Source: Cyclostephanos tholiformis
Taxonomy: Eukaryota; Bacillariophyta; Thalassiosirophyceae; Thalassiosirales; Thalassiosiraceae
Reading direction: 5' to 3'
DNA: 30,067 nucleotides
NCBI GenBank assembly: GCA_036939975.1
Contig: JALLPB010000272.1
Coordinates: forward strand, 1-30,067
The notes under the pieces are model-generated. The model ran no database searches. It was not told where the DNA came from and saw nothing but the letters and a program-made list of their open reading frames with translations. The position numbers and the translations under genes were made by a program. Each line of letters starts with the position of its first letter. The first letter of the stretch is position 1. Shown piece after piece: positions 1-7,833 of the stretch.

Positions 1-102
1 AGTGCGGCGTTCGACCACCATTGTCGTGATTATGACATTGATTTGCTGGGGGGAGGAGGGTCAATATTTACCACGGAACTGGTACTATTTGACGTAGGTC
101 AA

Positions 103-201
103 TTTTAGTCCGGAAAATTTGGAGGAGGTGCATTTTTGGTCCAGCACTTTTGTTGGACTAAAATAGTTGCCATCTTGGGCCAGATTTGGGCCGGACTAAA
201 A
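103..201. repeat. 11-bp inverted repeat TTTTAGTCCGG / CCGGACTAAAA
   Basis: The left arm is at 103-113 and the exact reverse complement at 191-201, with an extra GGACTAAAA at 155-163 between them. The arms are too far apart for a simple hairpin terminator. They could be the degraded end of a small non-autonomous transposon. No protein is associated. Confidence 0.4.
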
Positions 202-397
202 CTGAAAAAGAGAGCATGATATCAGCAAACTTCGGCGATTATTTTGCCAGTACAATCCTACATACGCGAAAAAAAATTTAGTCCAGAACCGCTGTAAGGC
301 TTGGCCTAAGTAAGCTAACATCATGGTTTTTTTTGGCAAAGATTTTTTTCGTGTTGCGACCTTCAAAAGAAAATCCCCAACGTGTAAAAAGCTTCTT

Positions 398-419
398 AGG
401 CTGTGATTTCTTTGAGCGT
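398..419 (+). repeat. 22-bp direct repeat, left copy
   Basis: AGGCTGTGATTTCTTTGAGC followed by GT is identical, in the same orientation, to 30016-30037, almost 30 kb away. Bases on either side differ after one to three positions. By chance an exact 22-mer repeated within 30 kb is very unlikely, so this is probably a piece of a dispersed repeat family. Confidence 0.6.
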
Positions 420-623
420 TGAGCATGTACGCATAAAAAATAGGAACACTCAGGATGTTCCTGTTTTTTGTTTCTCGATTGAAATGTTATGATTCTTTGC
501 TATTTTTGTTGAGATTTTGTTGGTTCGCATGTGCGCGAGTAGTATGGTAAATAGGGCTCACGGCTGAGTCTTCCGTGTTCCGTCCTCTTGCGCCTTTTAT
601 CGCATAACAGAACCTGTACGACG

Positions 624-1883
624 ATGACCATCGTCGCAGCTGGCATCATCCTCTTCCTCTCCCTTCTCGTCGCCGCGGCAGCCGGCCATCGTCGCGCGAC
701 GATCGCGACCGCTGGTCCGTCGTTGTCGTCGTCACCACGACTACCATCGAGGCGCGAGCTGCCATCGAAGGTCCTCATGGGATACGCCACCGGTCGGGAT
801 TACGACAGGGTCGTCGACGCCGTGATCCTCGATGGAGTGAACGTCGTGATCTGGTCGTTCATTGAAGTCGTCGCGATGAAGTCCGACTCCGACGAAGACG
901 AGAATGGTAATTCGACCGGCGGCGTCGTCGGGTACGTCAACACCAATCTGAACCTGTCGCGAATAGCCTCCCTGATACGCGACCTCGACGCATCCGGTCA
1001 TTCCGACGTAATTCACCTGACGAGCATCGGGGGATGGAACGGTCCGCACCTGTCTTCGAATCAGAGCGCTATTGATTGGTACGCGATCTGGACGGCATCG
1101 GACGCCTCGCGCATATTCCACGGCATCGATTGGGACCTCGAGGGTAATGACGACAGATCGAATCCCAACAATTATTTCACCCTCGATTGTCTCGATGCGA
1201 TGATCAATATCAGCCGTTTGATGAAGGAAAATGGTTATTTCGTCACGATGGCACCTCCCCAGAGTTATCTGAATTTCGACGATCCGTCCTTCGGTCGGTA
1301 CGTCAATATCACGAAGGAACGTGGATGGCACGACGAATTCGGGTACTTCGGAAACAACGCATACGCCTACCTCCTACTCGGAGAATCTGGATCATACGTA
1401 GACCTCGTCTCGATACAGCTATATGAGAGCTACTCGAATGCGGCCATGTCGATCCATCACGATGGCACGCGGCCCAGCGATTATTTGTATTCCCTCGTCC
1501 GTGATTTCGCATCCGCGGACATGTCGTTTACTGTCAACTTTGGGATGGATCCGGAGATGTCATCTGTGGGTTCTCGTCGTGTACAATTGGATACGAACAA
1601 GCTCGTCATCGGATTAGCGAATGGCTGGGCCTTGGATACACCGGATGACGACAGGACCATATATATATCCGGAGACGATTGTCGCAATGCATACCTGAGG
1701 TTGATGGAGGGGGGCCAAAATAAGCACGGCGACATTACGCCTAGGGGGTTCATGTTCTGGACGATTGACGAACGGGGTAAAAACGGCGTTTACTTGGCAC
1801 GCGATATCGGCAAATTCTTATTAGGGGGAGAACGAGTATCGAATGGGGGCGGGCAACATGATACTGCAAAACTACCGAGTTGA
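624..1883 (+). CDS. Secreted GH18 chitinase-like glycoside hydrolase
   Basis: This 419-residue protein belongs to glycoside hydrolase family 18, whose members cleave beta-1,4-linked GlcNAc in chitin and related glycans by substrate-assisted catalysis. The sequence shows a signal peptide (MTIVAAGIILFLSLLVAAAA), a beta-3 motif SIGGW near residues 134-138, the catalytic motif GIDWDLE at about 167-173 with the acid/base Glu at about 173, and a late WTID segment typical of the last barrel strand. There are several N-glycosylation sequons. I chose the ATG at 624 because the frame upstream contains only a TTG as a possible start and the signal peptide begins here. The catalytic DxDxE core is intact, so an active enzyme is plausible; a chitin-binding lectin-like role cannot be excluded. 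It is a single exon. Its convergent neighbour is the CoA-disulfide reductase-like gene. Together with the CBM14 protein further right it points to chitin metabolism. Confidence 0.85.
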   Translation: MTIVAAGIILFLSLLVAAAAGHRRATIATAGPSLSSSPRLPSRRELPSKVLMGYATGRDYDRVVDAVILDGVNVVIWSFIEVVAMKSDSDEDENGNSTGGVVGYVNTNLNLSRIASLIRDLDASGHSDVIHLTSIGGWNGPHLSSNQSAIDWYAIWTASDASRIFHGIDWDLEGNDDRSNPNNYFTLDCLDAMINISRLMKENGYFVTMAPPQSYLNFDDPSFGRYVNITKERGWHDEFGYFGNNAYAYLLLGESGSYVDLVSIQLYESYSNAAMSIHHDGTRPSDYLYSLVRDFASADMSFTVNFGMDPEMSSVGSRRVQLDTNKLVIGLANGWALDTPDDDRTIYISGDDCRNAYLRLMEGGQNKHGDITPRGFMFWTIDERGKNGVYLARDIGKFLLGGERVSNGGGQHDTAKLPS

Positions 1884-2846
1884 TTCTCGTCGAAATGCCC
1901 TGGAAATGAAATCATTTAATCCATTTTTGGAGGAGGGCGGGGTTTGGTATATACCAAAATAATCGAACGCGAAAACGGTGGCATTTTCTTATGTCTACAT
2001 GATAAAAGTTAGTGAAATATCCGCCGGTGGGTTTGCCATCCGCGTCATACTATCATCGAGGGAGCGAGGGACGCGCTCGACGTAAATGAGGGTGGGATGA
2101 AATAGCTAGAAGTGCTCTAAACTCGAGGCTGGGGGGGTGCGTCGGTTGTATCGAAATCATTCCGGAACATAATCTGTCACGATCGTGAGTTAGCTGATGA
2201 TGCTGAATTTTTTCGGCACAAGCATGCGCTTCACGAAGAGGAAGGGTAGGAATGGTGGAGGTGGCATGGAAGCCTACTATCGCCCTCATTATCTTGGCTG
2301 CGGACCTCTTGATGATTATGGTGGCATGCATGGGGCAGAGTGAGACCACGGCTAGGAGCTATCAGTCATATCATCTTACAGTTCCCAGTTTACATCCACG
2401 GTGATCATTCAGTTCAAAGGAAAAGACATGGATCATGCCTCCCCCTTTCCCCTTCGGTTTGGCAATTGTGATCGGACAATGATGGCGTCATCAATCGCGT
2501 TGTTCCCGTGTCACGAACGAGGCCACGACGAAGAACAATGCCGCATCGGCTTGAACCACTCACACGCGTTATTTGAACTTTCGAAGGGAGCGTTATAGAA
2601 TGCTCTTGAGAGGCAAAGCATACATCATTTTAGCGCAATACACATACTATGGCTAAAAAATATATTAAGAGTCTGATTTACTATGTTTCATTCTGTTTCT
2701 CTTATTTTATTTCGCTGATGACTTATTGTAATTCTTGTTTCATTCGCTCACTTAATAAATCCGAATCCTTTGCTGGCATTGATGAGGTAAAATCAAATCT
2801 CTTGATAACGTTCACCTTATTACCATCCCTATTACCGATGAATCGT
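1884..2846. other. Convergent intergenic region with a decayed gene fragment
   Basis: This is the longest host-gene-free stretch (963 bp), between the 3' ends of the GH18 and CoA-disulfide reductase-like genes. Short open frames (for example minus 2053-2349 and plus 2649-2864) show no recognisable domain. The part at 2411-2537 resembles the 5' end of the aminotransferase gene that starts at 5386 and is listed separately. Confidence 0.5.
2411..2537 (+). pseudogene. Decayed partial copy of the ACS-like gene's 5' end
   Basis: The stretch matches the region around the start codon of the aminotransferase gene (5359-5558). They share an exact GGATCATGCCTCCC, then a slightly diverged run ending TTCGGTT(T/C)GGCAA, and further on ATGATGGCGT and CACGACGA. 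Reading from the ATG shared with 5386 gives MPPPFPFGLA against MPPFSPFGSA in the gene, but hits an in-frame TGA after 15 codons. The fragment lacks about 72 bp present in the gene, mostly the Ser-rich tract. It looks like an old, broken duplication of the promoter-proximal coding region. It is not expected to make a functional protein. Confidence 0.5.
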
Positions 2847-4967
2847 TTATGGGTGCTTTTCTAAGCTACTGATAGCGGAATAAGTTTTCCATGCTCCTGA
2901 GAGATTCTCAACTTTCTCAAACTTTCCGACTTGCTGCAATATTCGAGTTGCGTAATACGCACGCTGCCCTGATTTACAAGAAACGATAATTCTTTTGGCA
3001 TCTGGCGAGATCTCGCCAAACCTCTTTCGGAGATCTTTCAGTGGAATATTGATTGCCCCTTCGATCAAAACTCCATCGTTCACTATTTCTGAAGCATTTC
3101 TCACATCTAGAACAAGAACACCCGGGAGCGATGCTACTCGACTCAACTCTTTCCAATCGATCTGCTCTACTAACCCGTCCAGTAAATTTTGGGCGGCCAT
3201 CCCGGCGATGTTGACAGGATCTTTCGCACTGCCAACTGGAGGTGCATAGCATAATTCGAGGTCTGCCAAATCTCCCACGGATAAACCACCCTGCATCGAT
3301 GTTGATATGACGTCAATCCTTTTGTCAACTCCGTCTTCACCAACAGCTTGAGCTCCAAGGATCGCCCCAGTCGTAGGATTGAAGATGACCTTTAAATTAA
3401 GGCTCTTGGCGCCAGGGAAGTAGCTGGCATGTGATCCAGGATGGACGTGAACAGCTTGGTGAGGAATATTCGCGGACGAAAGCATCTTTTCGTTCATGCC
3501 AACACATGCAGCGACCAAATCGAACACACGCACGATCGACGCTGCATATGTACCCATAAATTTCCGATTCATGCCAAAAATATTGTCAGCTATCATTCTT
3601 CCTTGACGGTTAGCTGGTCCAGCTAATGGAACAGCCCACTTTATTCCGTTACCAGCAATCGGATTTAGAACTTCTATGGCATCACCTGCCGCCCAAACAT
3701 CTGGTTTGTTCGTGCGTAGATACTCATCAACAATAATGTGTCCGCGCTCTGTGCATTGAATTCCAGCCTCACGGGCAACTTTAGTATCAGGACGTACACC
3801 CAAACCCAATATCGTTATCTGTGCAGGTGGAAGCGTCCTTCCCGAGATTAATTTTACAACAGTGCTTGGGTCATCTCCGTCAATCTTATTGCTTGGCAAG
3901 AACTCCTGGATGCCATCACCGGTCACCACAGCCACGCCCCTTCGACACAAATCTTCTTCGATTATTGCAGCCATCTCAACGTCGAAAGGACTAAGGATTT
4001 GAGGAAGCATCTCGACAACCGTCACTTGAAGTCCACGTCGTATCAATTGTTCCACCATCTCCAGTCCTATGAATCCCGCCCCGGCAACAACAGCATGCAT
4101 AGTAGAGTTTAATGACCCAGATTGATACTGCGAGCAAGTGGCGCACTTCGCTGAAAGGTTGGAAATCCACGAAACTATTGCATCCATATCTTGGAGATTC
4201 CTAAGAACGAACAGCCCATCGCGATTTATACCAGGGATTGGAGGCCTCAGAGGCTCTGAGCCAACAGCAATAACTAGCTGGTCGTACTTGGTTGTGAATC
4301 CAGACTTTGGATAAGTCTCGTCAATAGCTGAAATAGTCTTGTTTTCTGTATCGATGCTGATTACACGCGTATTCACTCTCACTGCAACTCAAGAGTCAGT
4401 CCACAATTCAGAAGTATAATTGAATATCGCGTGGCTCAACTTACCATCAATGTTGAATGTGCTACTTAGGCTTGCTGGAGTCTGAACTGCCATCTGTAAA
4501 CATAGATAAGCAGAGATGTTGCAGTTGATTCAAACGAAACTCTAAAAGGCAAGCATGTACTTTGTTCGTCAAGTGGTCACAAACCTGATTTCGATCAGTG
4601 ATTTCGCCACCAATAAAGTATGGCATACCGCATGACGCGAATGATACATCCGGCTTAGTGAGGCGAATTGAAGATTGGGAAGTATGATGATGAGAGTGCA
4701 GCGCCTTTAACTCTGATTGTGTTCGCTCTTGCGTGAACTTACTCCGGACTAATGATTGCATATGAAGAAGCGAAACTTTCATCGTAAGCTATTTGTGTCT
4801 CATCGCTAAAAAACTTGGCTAACAAATGTTCGTACCTGCAACAACAGTATTTCCGCTGACTCATCCAATCGCCTAGACCGCGTCGCGCAGCTAGCCCCCC
4901 CCGCAACTCCTCCGATGATAACGATCTTCTGCCCTTTCTTCGATACGTTTCGTTGTGTGTTCGTCAT
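2847..4967 (-). CDS. CoA-disulfide reductase-like flavoenzyme with C-terminal rhodanese domain
   Basis: Four exons give about 639 residues: 4836-4967, 4585-4788, 4445-4493 and 2847-4381 (complement); all introns are GT-AG. The product combines an FAD/NAD(P)-dependent disulfide reductase of the CoA-disulfide/persulfide reductase group with a rhodanese domain, acting on CoA disulfides or persulfides with NAD(P)H. Visible features are the FAD loop GGVAGGAS (about 19-26), the redox cysteine in SFASCGMPYF (Cys97), the second dinucleotide motif GAGFIG (about 229-234), the FAD motif VWAAGDA (about 357-363), a dimerisation-domain YAPPVGSAKDPVN (from about 507) and the rhodanese loop CKSGQRA with Cys597. 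Splicing exon 3 to exon 4 restores FNIDVRVNT, as the family requires. Between the first FAD strand and the active-site motif there are about 40 extra residues, including LHSHHH; either it is a real insertion or the acceptor at 4789 is wrong. Its start is divergent with the ACS-like gene, 418 bp away. Confidence 0.85.
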
Positions 4968-5385
4968 AGTAGTGATCTTTTACTGCTTTTAATTTTTGTT
5001 GATAATTTTTATGAATGAGATTTGCGGGGATTGATTGGCACCTTCATGATCATGACTGGCACGTTGGTCCAAATCCGAGCATTGGACTTCTCTCTTTCCA
5101 GAGATTCGGCTTCCCATTTCGCTTCAAGCATGGGGGAATACGAAGTTCAAATGTGTAAAATTCAATGCCTAAAATCTAATCATGTGTATATATCTATGAT
5201 TGTCAGTCAATATTATATCTGCAAGGATATTGTATTTTACTCAGCCCAACTCCAAAAAAAGGACAGGGATGGACAGACAGATCCATCATCCCCCCCCTAA
5301 AAATAATAGAGAACTTTTAGATACCGAGCGAAACCATTTCCGCAATTTTGGATCGTTTAGTTCCCCAGGGCGAACGACAGGGATC
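4968..5385. promoter_or_regulatory. Divergent intergenic region (shared promoter)
   Basis: These 418 bp separate the start codons of the minus-strand CoA-disulfide reductase-like gene and the plus-strand ACS-like gene, so both promoters must lie here. The right part is AT-rich with a TGTGTATATATCTATGATTG stretch. An open frame runs from 5200 into the aminotransferase, but its composition before 5386 looks non-coding. No specific factor-binding site can be named. Confidence 0.5.
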
Positions 5386-7569
5386 ATGCCTCCCTTTTCT
5401 CCATTCGGTTCGGCAACGACAGTCAGGGGAAATCTAGTCGCGTCATCGTCGTCTTCATCGACGTCGGCGGTGGTAGCGGCGTTTACCCTCCGCCGGCCGA
5501 TGATGGCGTTGTCCGCCATTGCGTTTCAGCGTCAAGTTCATCGCGGCACGACGATGACGGCGCAGACGACTGCCTTCGTCGTGGCAGCGGTGAACGACGA
5601 TGGATCCTCCCTCGAGAGTAGGAGTTGTCGCGACGCAGCCGCCCGAATCGAGCTGTTCCCCCCTGGCATGACGTTCCATCGATTCGGTCGAGGTGGCGAC
5701 GTCTCGTCTTGGCGGGGTGGCCACTCGCGTCCTCCATCGTCGTCGTCGTCCCGCGCGGGGGGCATCGCGATGATGAGCTCGAGCGCCTCTTCCTCCTCCT
5801 CTTCCTCCTCCTCCTCCGCCTTGTCGTCTTCGTCGACATCTTCGTCGAGCGACGACAATCAGGGAGGGAGAGGCGATCCCTCACCCTTCAGCGGGAGTAG
5901 GCTCTCCTCCCACCGGGCCCGCGCCGCGATCGGCCTACTGCCGTCGTACCTCGTCGACGCGCGATCCGTCGAGCGGTACTCACCCGATACCTGCCCACAT
6001 GGCGCCCTGCAGCTAGGGGTCGCTGAGAGCCGACTATGCGAGATACCCGTTGGGGGATTGGTTGGCGTCGTCGAGGGGGGGGGAGAGCGAAAGGACGAGG
6101 GCCTAGTAGTCGACTTCGACGTTCCAATGGGGGGATTAAGACTAACAGACGTCCTTGGACAACTCGCATCAAGCGACGTCGCACCTCGGGCGTCTTCATC
6201 AACGGTGACGACGACGACGAGGATGGACGTGTTCGAGCGGGAAATGGTATACTACCAGCCAACCCACGGGACGCTGGGTGCGCGCAGGGCGATGGCGGGA
6301 TACCTGCAACGATTGCTGTTGGCATCGCCGTCCTCTTCTTCCACCTCGTCTACATCGTCGTCTGCGACGTCGACTACCGTGGCGTTCGATCCCGAAAGCG
6401 TGGTCCTTGGCGCGGGGTGTAACGCCGTGCTTGAGAATCTAGTCATGTGCCTTGCAGATCCCGGCGACGCCGTGCTCATACCCACCCCATACTACGCCGC
6501 GTTCGAGTTCGATCTGGCCGCGAGGGCGGGCTGTGTCATCGTGCCGACGTACGGTTCGGGCTCGCGCGACCGTGGGGAGGAGAAGGGACCGATTCCGCCG
6601 GAGTTTTACTATCCGGGCACATCGTCCTTGGATGACGCGTACGATCGAGCGGTTTGCAAGACCGGCCGGCCTCCGAGGGTGCTCCTGATAAGTCACCCAA
6701 ACAATCCCCTTGGAGTGTGTTACCCCCCCCGCGTCGTACGGGAGTGCATAGACTGGTGTCGCGCCAGGGGAGTGCACCTGATATCCGACGAGATATACGC
6801 TGGTTCGGTCTATCGAGAGAAACGAGCCGCCGCGGGCGCCGGCGAGGAGGAGGACGACGATGCGGGGGGCCGGCCCACCTTCGTCAGTGCCATGGCCCTG
6901 GGAGGCGATTCGGATCTTGCATTCGCCAATGGACGACCGGGAATAGGCCTGGGACCGTACGTGCATCTCGTCTATGCCCTATCCAAGGACTTTGCGCTAT
7001 CCGGCCTGCGCGTGGGCGTGGCTTACACGGAAAACGAGGAGATACTCCTACCCCTGCAAAAGCTTAATGACTTATGCCAAATTTCGAGTCAGACGCAGCT
7101 CCTCGTGGAGCGTATGATGCTCGCCGACGCCATCGTCGCGGTTGACAACGGTTGCGAAGTAGAAAAATACGACGTCTCTCGAAAGTTTACGGATGTTTAT
7201 CTGAGTTCGAACAGGGACAATGTACGCGCTCGATGCGATGAATTGCAATCGTGTCTCGACGAAATCGGCGTGCCGTACCTTCCGGCCGATTCTGGATTGT
7301 TTGTATGGATGGACTTGCGCGAATTCCTCCCTGTCTTGCCCGACGGCGTGACAGAGGATATAGAATCAGACGAAATGAAGGATAGTCGTGAGCGCCACCT
7401 GTACCTGTCGTTGATGAAGGATTACGGACTGCTATTCACCCCTGGGATGAGCATGAGGAACGAACGGGCTGGATTCTTTCGATTCGTGTTTACCGCCGCG
7501 AACGAGGAAGAGTTTGAACTTGGGTTAGTGCGATTGAGAAAATTTGTTCGGGATATGAGAAGAAAGTGA
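5386..7569 (+). CDS. ACC-synthase-like PLP-dependent aminotransferase (class I/II)
   Basis: A 727-residue fold-type I PLP enzyme closest in its motifs to 1-aminocyclopropane-1-carboxylate synthases and their animal relatives. Motifs in order (numbered from 5386): GALQLGVAESRLC (about 206-218), YYQPTHG (289-295), a GDAVLIPTPYYAAFEFDL segment (about 360-377), SHPNNPLG (437-444), HLISDEIYAGSVY (D468, Y471) and the PLP-lysine motif YALSKDFALSGLRVG (K534, R542). The N-terminal 170 residues are poorly structured and Ser-rich, including a run of more than ten serines, and another Ser/Thr tract interrupts the core near 316-332; this makes it longer than the usual 450-490. Plant ACS has Tyr in YxxYHG where this protein has Thr, so true ACC synthase activity is uncertain. 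Another transaminase or lyase role is possible. The start at 5386 avoids AT-rich non-coding sequence upstream. A stretch with Phe after SAIA (about 43-47) might be part of a plastid presequence; weak. Confidence 0.8.
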   Translation: MPPFSPFGSATTVRGNLVASSSSSSTSAVVAAFTLRRPMMALSAIAFQRQVHRGTTMTAQTTAFVVAAVNDDGSSLESRSCRDAAARIELFPPGMTFHRFGRGGDVSSWRGGHSRPPSSSSSRAGGIAMMSSSASSSSSSSSSSALSSSSTSSSSDDNQGGRGDPSPFSGSRLSSHRARAAIGLLPSYLVDARSVERYSPDTCPHGALQLGVAESRLCEIPVGGLVGVVEGGGERKDEGLVVDFDVPMGGLRLTDVLGQLASSDVAPRASSSTVTTTTRMDVFEREMVYYQPTHGTLGARRAMAGYLQRLLLASPSSSSTSSTSSSATSTTVAFDPESVVLGAGCNAVLENLVMCLADPGDAVLIPTPYYAAFEFDLAARAGCVIVPTYGSGSRDRGEEKGPIPPEFYYPGTSSLDDAYDRAVCKTGRPPRVLLISHPNNPLGVCYPPRVVRECIDWCRARGVHLISDEIYAGSVYREKRAAAGAGEEEDDDAGGRPTFVSAMALGGDSDLAFANGRPGIGLGPYVHLVYALSKDFALSGLRVGVAYTENEEILLPLQKLNDLCQISSQTQLLVERMMLADAIVAVDNGCEVEKYDVSRKFTDVYLSSNRDNVRARCDELQSCLDEIGVPYLPADSGLFVWMDLREFLPVLPDGVTEDIESDEMKDSRERHLYLSLMKDYGLLFTPGMSMRNERAGFFRFVFTAANEEEFELGLVRLRKFVRDMRRK

Positions 7570-7833
7570 GGTAAAATTTAAGCGAAAAAGTGATACGATT
7601 TGCGGCACATATTAAAATTGGAGGAGATCATTGGCAAAACTTCGTTGCAACATCACGCCACAAGCAGCCATAGCACGACAAAATTGCATCTTCTATTCTC
7701 ATTATCTGCCACTTGTTCAAGCTTATTTAGTGCCCGAAAATGAGAGGGGCGCAGTCGTCCATCCCACTTGCAAATGGCTCATTTAGGACACGCTAAAAAC
7801 ATCATCTAACTTCAGTAGAATCCTCTCCCTGCC
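7570..7833. other. Short convergent intergenic region
   Basis: This AT-rich 264-bp spacer lies between the 3' ends of the ACS-like and CWF19-like genes. I see no gene or clear structured element in it. Confidence 0.4.

Larger units (their letters stand above)
1..623. other. Gene-poor left edge with short dispersed repeats
   Basis: I see no convincing gene here. A 76-codon open frame on the minus strand (196-426) is AT-rich and matches nothing I know. The stretch holds an exact 11-bp inverted pair, TTTTAGTCCGG at 103-113 and its complement at 191-201, plus two further copies of the GGACTAAA core (about 155-163 and, inverted, about 277-284). It also holds one copy (398-419) of a 22-bp sequence that recurs at the far right end of the window. 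Together these suggest an old mobile-element remnant. The promoter of the GH18 gene should lie in the right part. Confidence 0.5.

Noticed and set aside
196..426. A 76-codon minus-strand open frame at the left edge
   Set aside because: No recognisable domain, AT-rich, and it overlaps a dispersed 22-bp repeat; more likely non-coding or a mobile-element relic.
588..623. Extending the GH18 protein 12 residues upstream
   Set aside because: The only start there would be TTG; the ATG at 624 gives a normal signal peptide.
2053..2349. A 98-codon minus-strand open frame in the GH18/CoA-disulfide reductase spacer
   Set aside because: No domain, signal peptide or codon bias; nothing supports it.
5483..6325. 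Several Arg/Ser-rich open frames antisense to the ACS-like gene
   Set aside because: They are composition shadows of a GC-rich, Ser-rich gene with clear aminotransferase motifs.
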